NCBI GenBank assembly: GCA_024637275.1
Contig: JAGXFS010000169.1
Location: forward strand, 1-42,062
DNA length: 42,062 bases
Source of the DNA: Acidimicrobiia bacterium
Lineage (GTDB): Bacteria > Actinomycetota > Acidimicrobiia > Spongiisociales > JAENVV01
Reading direction: 5' to 3'
This document shows positions 9,117 through 17,707 of this stretch, piece by piece. How positions within the stretch are numbered: the first letter of the stretch is position 1; every line of letters begins with the position of its first letter. The notes beneath the pieces were generated by a model. That model saw nothing but the letters and a program-made list of their open reading frames with translations. It was not told where the DNA came from and made no database searches. The position numbers were made by a program, and so were the translations under genes.

Positions 9117-10567
9117 GCCAGACCTTGCAGGTCCAGTGGTTCCAGAGCCGGTGCCTCCAGCGACGCAACTGGATAAGCCACATAGTCAGCCGCGTAATAC
9201 GCCGAGGGCTGATGGTTGCCGCTCGCTCCCGTGCCGCCGAACGGTGCACCGCTCGAAGCGCCAGTGAGTGGACGATTCCAATTCACGATGCCTGCATTCG
9301 AAGCAGCCCAGAAGCGCTGGTAGACATCCGGGTCTTCCGTGAAGATGCCGGCCGCTAGCCCGAATCGGGTCTGGTTGGCGAGAGCAACGGCATCATCGAA
9401 CTCCCGATAGCGGTATACGGTGAGCAGTGGTCCGAAGTGTTCTTCGTCCGGAAGTTCGAGGCCCGTCGCGTCAACGATTCCTGGCGTCACATACGCCCCG
9501 CTGTCGGCCATCGGCCTCATAGGGAGTAGTACTTCGGCGCCCGCATCAACAATGCTGCCGTAGCCGTCGAGTAGTCGACGGGCGGCGGCATCCGAGATAA
9601 CCGGACCCATGAAGACGTCACTTGTTGGGTCGCCAATCGCTAGGCGCGCCGTTGTTTCGACGAGCAAGTCGAGGAATTCGTCGCCGCGCTCGGTCAGCGG
9701 CACTATGAGCCTCCTGGCGCACGTACAGCGCTGTCCAGACGTCACAAACGCTGATTGGATCGTGTTGGCGACCGCCGCATCAAGATCGCTGGCGTCCGAG
9801 AAGACCAACGGGTTATTACCGCCCATTTCCAGGGCGAGGACCTTTCCGGGTTGGCCGCCGAACTGTTCGTGAAGATAGGCACCAGCGGTAGCGCTCCCCG
9901 TAAACAGGAGCCCATCGATCTCGTCGGCCTTCGCCAGCACCTGTCCCGTTGGCAGGGCCCCTTGCACGAGGTTGAGGACCCCGGCAGGCAAACCGACTGA
10001 CTCCCAGATACGTACGGCTTCCTCCCCAACGGCTGGGGCAAGTTCGCTCGGTTTGAAAACGATCGTGTTCCCGGCGATGAGCGCTGGCACGATGTGACCG
10101 TTCGGTAGGTGACCGGGAAAGTTGTATGGTCCAAAAACCGCAAGAACTCCATGAGGTTTGTGGCGCGTTATGGAGGTGGCCGAACCCGCCGGACGGGTCG
10201 TGGTGCCGGTGCGCTCATGGTACGCACTAATGCTGATGTCAACCTTTGCCGCCATCGATGCAGCCTCGCCCGCGGTGTCCCACCGGGCTTTGCCGGTCTC
10301 GGCGGTAATGAGATCAGCCAGTTGATCGACCTGCTGGCGAACGGCGTCGCCGAACCGTTCAACAATCGCGATTCGGTCGGCAATCGTGTGATCGACAGAC
10401 CAAGCGTGGGTGGCGGAGCGGGCCGCAGCTACTGCCGCCGCAACGTCGCGGTTCGACGCAGCCTGGCCTTGCCAGACCGTTTCCCCGGTAGCCGGGTTGG
10501 TGGACGAGAAGTTCTCACCGGTCCCGGACACCCAGGATCCGTCGATGTAGAGACGCCCAGGGTTCAT
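9113..10567 (-). CDS. astD: Succinylglutamate-semialdehyde dehydrogenase
   Basis: LYIDGSWVSGTGENFSSTNPATGETVWQG..., KPHGVLAVFGPYNFPGHLPNGHIVPALIAGNTIVFKPSELAP, VTSGQRCTCARRLIVP. Adjacent to astA and astB. Confidence 0.93.
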   Translation of the reverse strand: MNPGRLYIDGSWVSGTGENFSSTNPATGETVWQGQAASNRDVAAAVAAARSATHAWSVDHTIADRIAIVERFGDAVRQQVDQLADLITAETGKARWDTAGEAASMAAKVDISISAYHERTGTTTRPAGSATSITRHKPHGVLAVFGPYNFPGHLPNGHIVPALIAGNTIVFKPSELAPAVGEEAVRIWESVGLPAGVLNLVQGALPTGQVLAKADEIDGLLFTGSATAGAYLHEQFGGQPGKVLALEMGGNNPLVFSDASDLDAAVANTIQSAFVTSGQRCTCARRLIVPLTERGDEFLDLLVETTARLAIGDPTSDVFMGPVISDAAARRLLDGYGSIVDAGAEVLLPMRPMADSGAYVTPGIVDATGLELPDEEHFGPLLTVYRYREFDDAVALANQTRFGLAAGIFTEDPDVYQRFWAASNAGIVNWNRPLTGASSGAPFGGTGASGNHQPSAYYAADYVAYPVASLEAPALEPLDLQGLA

Positions 10568-10572
10568 GTCGA

Positions 10573-11616
10573 TTACTCCTCAACGGCTCGAGGAGCGTCA
10601 AGCTCCATCATTCGGACGGTATCGCCAGGTGCGATAGCCAACGCGGCAATGCTATCTCGGGTCAACGTGAGCTGGTGTCCCTCGACCAGACCCGTAGCCA
10701 ATGTGGCCCGGTAGTTGGCGATTTCCTGATTGATGATGAGAAGGTCCGGTCCTGGTGGTGGGTTGCCCTCGACGACCACGTAGTGGGCTGAAGCGGTGGC
10801 GGCACGCATGTCGGTGACTTTCACCTCCAGCGTCGGGCCGCCATCAAAGATGTCAACGTATCCGTGGAAACGGAAGCCTTCCTTCTCCAACATGCGGCGA
10901 GCCGGGACTGTGTTGTCGTGGACCTGCCCGATGGCATCTTGTGCCTCCTGACTCAACAGAGGAATGTAAATCGGATGAGAAGGCATGAGTTCTGCGATGA
11001 ACGTCTTGTTCCCGGTCGCAGTGAGATCGTCGGCCTTCTCGAAGGGGAGTGAGAAGAAGTGATGCCCGAGGCCATCCCACACCGGAACCCGTCCATCAGG
11101 TGTGTGGTAGCCGCGCATCTCGGCGAAGATCGTCTCTGTGAAAAGCTCGGTGTGCTCCGTGATGAAGAGGAGTCGAGATAGTGCCATAAGTTTGCCGGCC
11201 CGGGTGCTGCGATAGGCGGCGTCCACGAAGAGGCTGGCAACCTCGGTGAGCCCGGTGTAGTCGTTGCAAAGAACCAGAGTTGGGATCTTGTTGTAGACCC
11301 CGAGCTCTCGGGAGGAGTAGATCCGGGTCACGATCTTGTACGAGTAGAACGCATCCACCAGGCCGACTGAGGCGATCACGGCGCCGGTGCCGATGATTGT
11401 GTCGGAATCGGTATCGACCAGCACGAACAGGTAATCGGCTCCGGGGTCAGGGGAGTCCGCAGGCGCGAACGATTCCTCAGCATGGGCGGCGCGCTCGGCC
11501 AGGGCGTCGCGGTCAGCCCGCAAGGAGGACATTCCGTGCAGCGCTGAGCCTGCTCGCTGAAAGAGCGCCAGCAGGCCATCGGCGTCGCCGGCGGTTACCG
11601 GCCGGACGATGATCAT
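10573..11616 (-). CDS. astA: Arginine N-succinyltransferase
   Basis: IIVRPVTAGDADGLLALFQRAGSALHGMSSLRADRDALAER...YSYKIVTRIYSSRELGVYNKIPTLVLCNDYTGLTEVASLFVDAAYRSTRAGKLMALSRLLFI..FAEMRG. Confidence 0.94.
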   Translation of the reverse strand: MIIVRPVTAGDADGLLALFQRAGSALHGMSSLRADRDALAERAAHAEESFAPADSPDPGADYLFVLVDTDSDTIIGTGAVIASVGLVDAFYSYKIVTRIYSSRELGVYNKIPTLVLCNDYTGLTEVASLFVDAAYRSTRAGKLMALSRLLFITEHTELFTETIFAEMRGYHTPDGRVPVWDGLGHHFFSLPFEKADDLTATGNKTFIAELMPSHPIYIPLLSQEAQDAIGQVHDNTVPARRMLEKEGFRFHGYVDIFDGGPTLEVKVTDMRAATASAHYVVVEGNPPPGPDLLIINQEIANYRATLATGLVEGHQLTLTRDSIAALAIAPGDTVRMMELDAPRAVEE

Positions 11617-12821
11617 CGCGGCACCTCTAATTCACCGGATGCGATCATGAGAAGGAGAAGCCCTGAAAGGTCTGAGCGGGTTGCGAGGGAGGCCGGGTAC
11701 AGGAACTCCGAATCGGAGTGGATGTTGCCACCGTGGACTCCCAGGTTATCGAGATTGGGGAGGCCCGCCGCCGCGAGGTTGTTTCCGTCTGATACTCCGC
11801 CGGTGGCATGCCAGTCAAGGTTGAAACCTATGGCATCGGCAGCCCGTTTTGTCCCGCCGAGCAGCGCCTTGATACCAGGACTCATTTCCTTAGGGCGGCG
11901 GGTGAATGTGCCGTGTGACGTAACGGTGATGCCCTCGGTGCGCGAGGCTTCTGCGGCGATTGATTCAACCGTCTGCTGGAATTCATCAGCAACGCGTCCG
12001 GTGGGAACACGCACATTTAGACGCACGACGGCACTGTCGGGGACGATGTTGGTTGGGCCGCCTCCGGAGATCGCCCCCACGTTCACCGTGACGCCCTCCC
12101 AGTGGCCGTTGAGCTGTTCGAGTTCTGTGGCGAGCCGGGCCGCAGCCGTCACGGCATTTCGACCGAGATGGTGGTCGCGTCCGGCGTGGGCCGCCACACC
12201 CTGAACGTGGATATTGAACGTTCCGCTGCCTTTCCGCTCAGAGGCGAGGCTTCCATCAGGGAAGGAGGGTTCGAAGATGAAGCCGGCTGTCTTACCAGCA
12301 GACGCTTCTTCGAGGAACGGTGCCGACCCCGGCGAGCCGATCTCCTCGTCAGGTGTAAGCAGCACCTGCCACCCGACTGTTCCCGCCCACGGAGAGGCTT
12401 CCAGCGTGGAAAGGGCGGCGTGCATGATGAGCATGCCGCCTTTCATATCGGCTGTACCCGGGCCGACCAATCGGTCACCTTCGAACCTGGTGGATTGAAA
12501 CGGGTGCTCGGGGCTAAAGACGGTGTCGTAGTGGCCAACGAGCAGGATCTGGATCGGTGCCTCGGGCCACCTCTGGATCGATCCGATTTCCCCAAGTTTT
12601 CTGGCTTGTGGCTCGCCTCGGTCATCAATCTCTACGTGGTCTCCCACCGGCTGCGTGGAGACGGAACCGTCAAGGCTGGCGAACGTTTCGAGCAACATGT
12701 TCAGAGTGGTGTCCAACCCCTGACGGTTGTAGGTCCACGAGTTCGTAGCGGACAGCTGCACGAGCTGTTCGACCGCGGCCGACACATTGACTGGCAGGAG
12801 ATGTTGCTGGAGGTCTTTCAC
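11613..12821 (-). CDS. M20 family metallopeptidase (glutamate carboxypeptidase-like); candidate N-succinylglutamate desuccinylase
   Basis: LLVGHYDTVFSPEHPFQ, GPGTADMKGGMLIM, LTPDEEIGSPGS, FEPSFPDG, GVAAHAGRDHHLGRNAV, GGVSDGNNLAAAGLPNLDNLGVHGGNIHS. GTG 12821 (VKDLQQHLLPVN) follows GGAGGA; the upstream ATG at 12956 would overlap astC. Stop overlaps the astA start by 4 nt. Confidence 0.88.
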   Translation of the reverse strand: MKDLQQHLLPVNVSAAVEQLVQLSATNSWTYNRQGLDTTLNMLLETFASLDGSVSTQPVGDHVEIDDRGEPQARKLGEIGSIQRWPEAPIQILLVGHYDTVFSPEHPFQSTRFEGDRLVGPGTADMKGGMLIMHAALSTLEASPWAGTVGWQVLLTPDEEIGSPGSAPFLEEASAGKTAGFIFEPSFPDGSLASERKGSGTFNIHVQGVAAHAGRDHHLGRNAVTAAARLATELEQLNGHWEGVTVNVGAISGGGPTNIVPDSAVVRLNVRVPTGRVADEFQQTVESIAAEASRTEGITVTSHGTFTRRPKEMSPGIKALLGGTKRAADAIGFNLDWHATGGVSDGNNLAAAGLPNLDNLGVHGGNIHSDSEFLYPASLATRSDLSGLLLLMIASGELEVPR

Positions 12822-12901
12822 TCCTCCACGGTAACTGGAAATCCATGCGCCCGCCAAGGGCTTCCGCGACAGTACAATTGCTCGACCCGACCGGAGCAAC
12901 C
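12822..12901. promoter_or_regulatory. Divergent promoter region for the ast operon and astC
   Basis: 80 nt between GTG 12821 (-) and ATG 12902 (+). TACAAT at 12873-12878 is a plausible -10 for astC. Confidence 0.5.
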
Positions 12902-14113
12902 ATGACCGATGTGACAAGAGCCGACTTTGATGCGGTGATGACCCCGAATTACGCACCTGCCGATATGGTCCTGGTTCGGGGAGCCGGTTCGAAAGTGTGG
13001 GATCAGCAGGGCAACGAGTACATAGACTTCGCCGGCGGGATTGCTGTCAACGGCCTCGGTCATGCTGCTCCAGAGCTCGTGTCAGCGCTGACGGATCAGG
13101 CACTTCGACTCTGGCATGTATCGAACGCCTACGCAACCGAGCCGTCGATTCGACTAGCCAAGCAGCTAGTCGCGGTCACGTTCGCCGACAAAGTCTTTTT
13201 CGCCAACTCGGGCGGTGAAGCCAATGAGGCGGCGCTTAAGCTCGCTCGACGCTATGCCGTCGACCATTACGGCCCCGATAAGGTCGAGATCATCAGCTTC
13301 GAGCAGGGGTTTCACGGGCGAACGTTCTTCACCGTGACGGTGGGTGGGCAGCCCAAATATTCCGACGGCTTCGGTCCGAAGCCAGGAATGGTGACACACC
13401 TCCCGTTCAACGACCTCGACGCATTGGGCGACGCCTTCTCCGACAGAGTCTGTGCGGTGATGGTTGAACCGGTCCAGGGTGAGGGTGGGCTGGTGGTCGG
13501 GGACCCGCTGTTTATCCGTCGACTGAGGGACCTCTGTGACAAACACAATGCTCTGCTGATCTTCGATGAGATCCAGTCCGGGATGGGGCGAACCGGCGAT
13601 TTGTTCGCCTATATGGGCTATGGCGTTACTCCCGATATCCTGACCACGGCCAAAGCTCTCGGCGGCGGGATTCCGATCGGAGCCATGCTGACCACTGCCG
13701 AGGTCGGGGCCAGTCTCGTCGTCGGCACCCACGGCTCGACCTTTGGCGGAAATCCGCTTGCCACGGCCGTTGCCAGTCGGGCGCTTGAGATCATCAACCA
13801 ACCTGAATTCCTTGCGGAGGTCAAGCGAAAGGCCGCCAGGTTGTTTGCCGGACTCGAAGAACTCAATCGGAGCCGCAACCTTTTTGTGGAATTCCGCGGC
13901 AGGGGTCTGTGGGTCGGGTGCGTCCTGGCCCCTGAATACGCCGGTCACTCCAAGTCGATAGTGGACGCGGCGTTGACCGAGGGCCTGATGGCTTTGCGAG
14001 CCGGACCCGACATTGTCCGCTTCGCTCCGGCGCTCAACATTCCAGACGAAGACATCGACGAAGGCCTCAGGCGCTTCGGTCGGGCCCTTGAAGCTGTGCA
14101 ATTCGAAAGTTGA
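12902..14113 (+). CDS. astC: Acetylornithine/succinylornithine transaminase family protein
   Basis: GNEYIDFAGGIAVNGLGHAAPELVSALTDQALRLWHVSNAY...ALLIFDEIQSGMGRTGDLFAYMGYGVTPDILTTAKALGGGIPIGAML...HGSTFGGNPLA. ATG 12902 with SD; the AST role is inferred from context. Confidence 0.9.
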   Translation: MTDVTRADFDAVMTPNYAPADMVLVRGAGSKVWDQQGNEYIDFAGGIAVNGLGHAAPELVSALTDQALRLWHVSNAYATEPSIRLAKQLVAVTFADKVFFANSGGEANEAALKLARRYAVDHYGPDKVEIISFEQGFHGRTFFTVTVGGQPKYSDGFGPKPGMVTHLPFNDLDALGDAFSDRVCAVMVEPVQGEGGLVVGDPLFIRRLRDLCDKHNALLIFDEIQSGMGRTGDLFAYMGYGVTPDILTTAKALGGGIPIGAMLTTAEVGASLVVGTHGSTFGGNPLATAVASRALEIINQPEFLAEVKRKAARLFAGLEELNRSRNLFVEFRGRGLWVGCVLAPEYAGHSKSIVDAALTEGLMALRAGPDIVRFAPALNIPDEDIDEGLRRFGRALEAVQFES

Positions 14114-14177
14114 CTTGGGGCGAGACACGCCACCGGCGGCTACGATCGGTGGGCGGATTTGAGCGAAAGGCATCGAG

Positions 14178-15590
14178 ATGATCGAATGGTATTGGGCGGT
14201 CGCCATTGGCGTAGCTGCCCTCATCGCAGGCTATCTGCTGGGAACGCGGTTGGCCGGTCGATCGGCCGAGCCGGAGCTGGTTGCCGTACGCGAGGATCTC
14301 GCCAAAGAGCGCGCTCGATCAACGACTGCTGCCGAGAGAGGCAAGGCGCTCGAACACGATCTCGCCGTTGCTGTTGGTCGATCCGAGGCTGCAGAAGCTG
14401 AGGTTGCCCGCCTGTCCCCCCAGGTCTCAGGGCTGACGGGTTCAGTCGCCGAATTGAAGCAGCAAGCCGCTGATTCCAACACAGCCCGGCGGGCCGCGGA
14501 GGCGGCTTTGGCGTCTAAAGAGGCTGAACGTCAGAAGGCGGTTGATCAGGCTGGGGTTGCGAAGCTGGCCGCAACGGAGGCATCCGACAAGTATGACGCC
14601 ATTACCGGCGAATTCGTGTCCCTCAAGCGGGCCTTGCGGGAAGCGTTGGATGGCATCTCTCGAACCGAGCGCGAGCGTGACGCCATGGCAGCTGAGGCGT
14701 CGGCAGTCGCGGCGCGGGCTATCGGAGATGTGGCTGAAGCCGAACGTGCCAGGGAATCTGCTGTAGCCCACGCCAACGCTGAACGTGACGCCGCGATCGT
14801 CGCGGCCGAGGCGGCGAGTCAGCGTCGGGCGGACGCCGGAACGTTGCGCAACGAAATCATGTCTGCCCAGCGGGAACTGGCAGATCTCCGCGACGAGTTA
14901 GCCCGCAAGGATCGCCATATCCGGGAGTTGGAAGGGTCCATGCCCAGATCGCACCCGGCTGCTGACCCTATCGTGGGAGCCTTCGCCGGGTTCGACCCCG
15001 AGGCCGGATCAGCAGTGTCCGACGCAGAGATGGAGGCAGCCGTCGCTGCCGCACCCGCACCGGATCCTGCGCTCGAAGGTGGAGACCTCGATCCGGAAGT
15101 TGAAGAGGACGCGACTCTGGATCCGGACGACGATGATGATGACGACATCTTCACCGTCGACGACCTGCCAGGTGGAGATTGGGAACCTGGCGAGCCGGTC
15201 GTTGCCGTGCCTGAGCTGGGGAGGGAATCCAACGGACCTGTCACCACCGAGTCATCCGCAAATGAGTTGGTTGAGACTGATCTCATACAGCCTGACCTGA
15301 CAGCGCCTGAGCCAGTGAAGTCAGCTGATGTGGTGCATGAAGCGCCGACGGAACCGCCGGCACCTGCGACCGATGACCAACCTTCGGAGGACAACCTGCG
15401 CCTCATCAAGGGGATCGGGCCGAAGTTCGAGACCTTGCTCCACGCCCGGAGTATCACCAGGTTCAGCCAGATTGCCTCCCTCACCGACGATGCCGAGATG
15501 GAAACCTATCTGGATACGTTTGCGGGACGAATCGAACGTGAACAGTGGCGGGAACAGGCAACTGAGTTACTCGGCGAGAGCGAGAAGTGA
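14178..15590 (+). CDS. Membrane-anchored coiled-coil protein with C-terminal helix-hairpin-helix-like domain
   Basis: N-term TM (WYWAVAIGVAALIAGYLLG), long Ala/Glu/Arg coiled coil, acidic DDDDDDD linker, C-term NLRLIKGIGPKFETLLHARSITRFSQIASLTDDAEMETYLDTFAGRIEREQWREQATELL. Confidence 0.75.
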   Translation: MIEWYWAVAIGVAALIAGYLLGTRLAGRSAEPELVAVREDLAKERARSTTAAERGKALEHDLAVAVGRSEAAEAEVARLSPQVSGLTGSVAELKQQAADSNTARRAAEAALASKEAERQKAVDQAGVAKLAATEASDKYDAITGEFVSLKRALREALDGISRTERERDAMAAEASAVAARAIGDVAEAERARESAVAHANAERDAAIVAAEAASQRRADAGTLRNEIMSAQRELADLRDELARKDRHIRELEGSMPRSHPAADPIVGAFAGFDPEAGSAVSDAEMEAAVAAAPAPDPALEGGDLDPEVEEDATLDPDDDDDDDIFTVDDLPGGDWEPGEPVVAVPELGRESNGPVTTESSANELVETDLIQPDLTAPEPVKSADVVHEAPTEPPAPATDDQPSEDNLRLIKGIGPKFETLLHARSITRFSQIASLTDDAEMETYLDTFAGRIEREQWREQATELLGESEK

Positions 15591-15598
15591 ACGCATAG

Positions 15599-15876
15599 GT
15601 GCGTTGGGTGCTGATCGGCCCGGCCGTAAGCGCTGCGCTCTACGGCGTGCACAGGCTGGCGACATACGCCGACCGGAGGGGCTGGATCTACTACCGCACG
15701 AAACCGCCAGCGGGAGCAGGATCCAGGGCGATTATGCGCGCCACTGCTGTATTCGACCCACGGTCGAACACGTCATCGAGGAAGTGGAGTCAGAGCGACT
15801 CGTGGTTGACGAGACCGGGGAACCGCCGCGGCTGGTCGTTGATGAGGGTGATGAGCCGCCCCGAACGGACGAATAG
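15599..15876 (+). pseudogene. Small conserved-looking protein interrupted by an apparent single-base frameshift (GACCCA; candidate C-tract indel near 15757-15760)
   Basis: Frame 2: MRWVLIGPAVSAALYGVHRLATYADRRGWIYYRTKPPAGAGSRAIMRATAVFDP. The plausible continuation is in frame 1: TVEHVIEEVESERLVVDETGEPPRLVVDEGDEPPRTDE*. A -1 step at GAC-CCA/ACG joins them. Confidence 0.65.
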
Positions 15877-15883
15877 GGGCGGG

Positions 15884-17620
15884 CTACCAATACTCTTCGA
15901 AGTGGACAGTACCGGGGTGTCCCCGGCGGTCGGGCTTGAACCCAAGGTCGAACAATGCTTCGACAGCGCCTCTCGGCTGCGGGAAGACCGGGTTATCGCC
16001 GTCCCATTCGGGTGGACCGATCATCGCCGGGTTTCCGCATAGAAAGACCTGGGTCGTTGCCGGGGTGAGGTCGGTCCCAGACACCTTGGCCAGCTCACCT
16101 GAATCGATCAGCTCCTGGATGTACCTTTTTGGAACGCCCGGCTCGCGCGTCGGAAGCGCGACATAGCGATAGTTGGGGTACCGGGCCTCGAGGCGCCGAT
16201 GGGTATCGGAGTAGGCAAGGTCGCTCAGGTTGCGGACCGTTACTACTGACACGATTGGACCGTGGTGTCCCTTGCGCAATAGCTCGGTAATCATGGCGTT
16301 GTGGGGTGCCTCACCGGTTCCCGTTGCCAGGAACACGACTGTCGATCCAGGGTCTTGGACCGGTGCGAGTGTGTAGCGCCCTGTGATTCTCGGCCCCAAG
16401 TAGATGCGGTCGCCAACATCTTTGAGTGCGAGTCGGGGCGTGAGTGCCGGTACGCGATTATCCGATGGTGGTACCAGGACGATGTAGAACTCTAGATCTT
16501 CGGTTTCGTGAGGATCGACCAGGTAGCCGGTGGTGTCGAGGATTGGACTGCTGATCGAGTACGAACGTCGCACCAGTTTTTCTTGTCGCTCCTGGTCGAT
16601 CGGGTCGGCAGCAGCATCGATTCGCGCTTCCCAGTAGCCCAATCCCAACGTTGCGTACTGTCCGGCCCGGTGCGAAGCATCACCGACGTCTGGCTTGACT
16701 CGAATCAACCAGAGATCCGAGTGCGCCTTCTCAAAATGGGTAATCGTGGCGTTGTAGTGCCGGGTCCGGAGCTCCTCGGCTCTGTCGACGGTTGGTAGGG
16801 GTATGGGAGCGGGAAGTTCTGAAAACACGAGGTCGCGTAATGTCGACCAAGCGTTCCCAGCCGGGACCAATCGGCCGGCCGGATGGGAGATGTGCTCCTC
16901 GATGTCCTGAAGAAGAAACAAGCGCCCGTTCGTTACGTCGACGGTCGTGTTCCGCTGGGCGAAGGCGTCATCGGCAACATCGAGGCCAAGCGAATAGACA
17001 ACGTGATCGAATTGGAGGTCCGGGGTGCGCCGATCTTCGAAGATGGCCATCGGATGGCCTCCGACGTCGTCAATGCCATTGGGCTGGGTATGCCAAAAGA
17101 TCGTTGCGTGGCGACCCATCTCAAGCGTCGTCAATGTCTCTCTGGCGAGACGAGATAGGCGGTCGGCGGATCCGGTGAGTGCCAGTACCACTTGGTCGCC
17201 TCGTTCAGTTGCCTTCTCGGCGAACTCGATCGCTTGTTCGCCGCCACCGACGACGAGAACGTCTATTGGACCGTCGGGCAGCCCCATCTCGCCGACTTGG
17301 ATCTGATCGACGATCGATTCAGGAATTGAATAGCCAGGGCGAACCGGGCGGCCGGCCGGGACTTCGGCATACGCCACGGCTCTGCTCAGGATGGCTCCGT
17401 CGTTGGTCTGCAGGACGACGAAGTCCGCCTCGGAGGTGATCGCAGTTATCTCAACCAGGTAGCGGACATCGAGTCGATAACGGCCGACGGCTTCATGAGG
17501 GGTAACGGTACTGCTGCGTTCGAGAACCAGGACCCGGGGGAGGCCTGCTTCCTGTGCTTCGGCCGCCAGGCTCAGCCCGGCCGTATTGCCGCCAATAACG
17601 ACCAGGTCTATGTCGATCAT
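15884..17620 (-). CDS. Two-domain flavoprotein: N-terminal NAD(P)/FAD-binding domain fused to a ferredoxin-NADP reductase-like domain
   Basis: N-term IDLVVIGGNTAGLSLAAEAQEAG and IDVLVVGGGEQAIEFAEKA; C-term RRSYSISSP, VVFLATGTGEAPHNAMITELLRKG, QVFLCGNPAMIG, ending VHFEEYW. Confidence 0.85.
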   Translation of the reverse strand: MIDIDLVVIGGNTAGLSLAAEAQEAGLPRVLVLERSSTVTPHEAVGRYRLDVRYLVEITAITSEADFVVLQTNDGAILSRAVAYAEVPAGRPVRPGYSIPESIVDQIQVGEMGLPDGPIDVLVVGGGEQAIEFAEKATERGDQVVLALTGSADRLSRLARETLTTLEMGRHATIFWHTQPNGIDDVGGHPMAIFEDRRTPDLQFDHVVYSLGLDVADDAFAQRNTTVDVTNGRLFLLQDIEEHISHPAGRLVPAGNAWSTLRDLVFSELPAPIPLPTVDRAEELRTRHYNATITHFEKAHSDLWLIRVKPDVGDASHRAGQYATLGLGYWEARIDAAADPIDQERQEKLVRRSYSISSPILDTTGYLVDPHETEDLEFYIVLVPPSDNRVPALTPRLALKDVGDRIYLGPRITGRYTLAPVQDPGSTVVFLATGTGEAPHNAMITELLRKGHHGPIVSVVTVRNLSDLAYSDTHRRLEARYPNYRYVALPTREPGVPKRYIQELIDSGELAKVSGTDLTPATTQVFLCGNPAMIGPPEWDGDNPVFPQPRGAVEALFDLGFKPDRRGHPGTVHFEEYW

Positions 17621-17707
17621 GCGCCGAGCCTAGCCACCCCGACCGGGCGGACGACAGCGCAGTTCTGGAGGGGTCCGCCTTTCCGGAGTACGGGTAGCCT
17701 ACGCCTC

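Noticed and set aside
12102-12905. 267-aa plus-strand ORF antisense to the M20 peptidase
   Set aside because: Shadow ORF; the minus strand contains intact M20 metal-binding motifs.
13166-14224. 352-aa minus-strand ORF antisense to astC
   Set aside because: Composition matches a shadow ORF in GC-rich DNA; the plus strand encodes an unmistakable class III aminotransferase.
14819-15484. 221-aa Ser-rich minus-strand ORF
   Set aside because: Low-complexity mirror of the coiled-coil/acidic protein on the plus strand.
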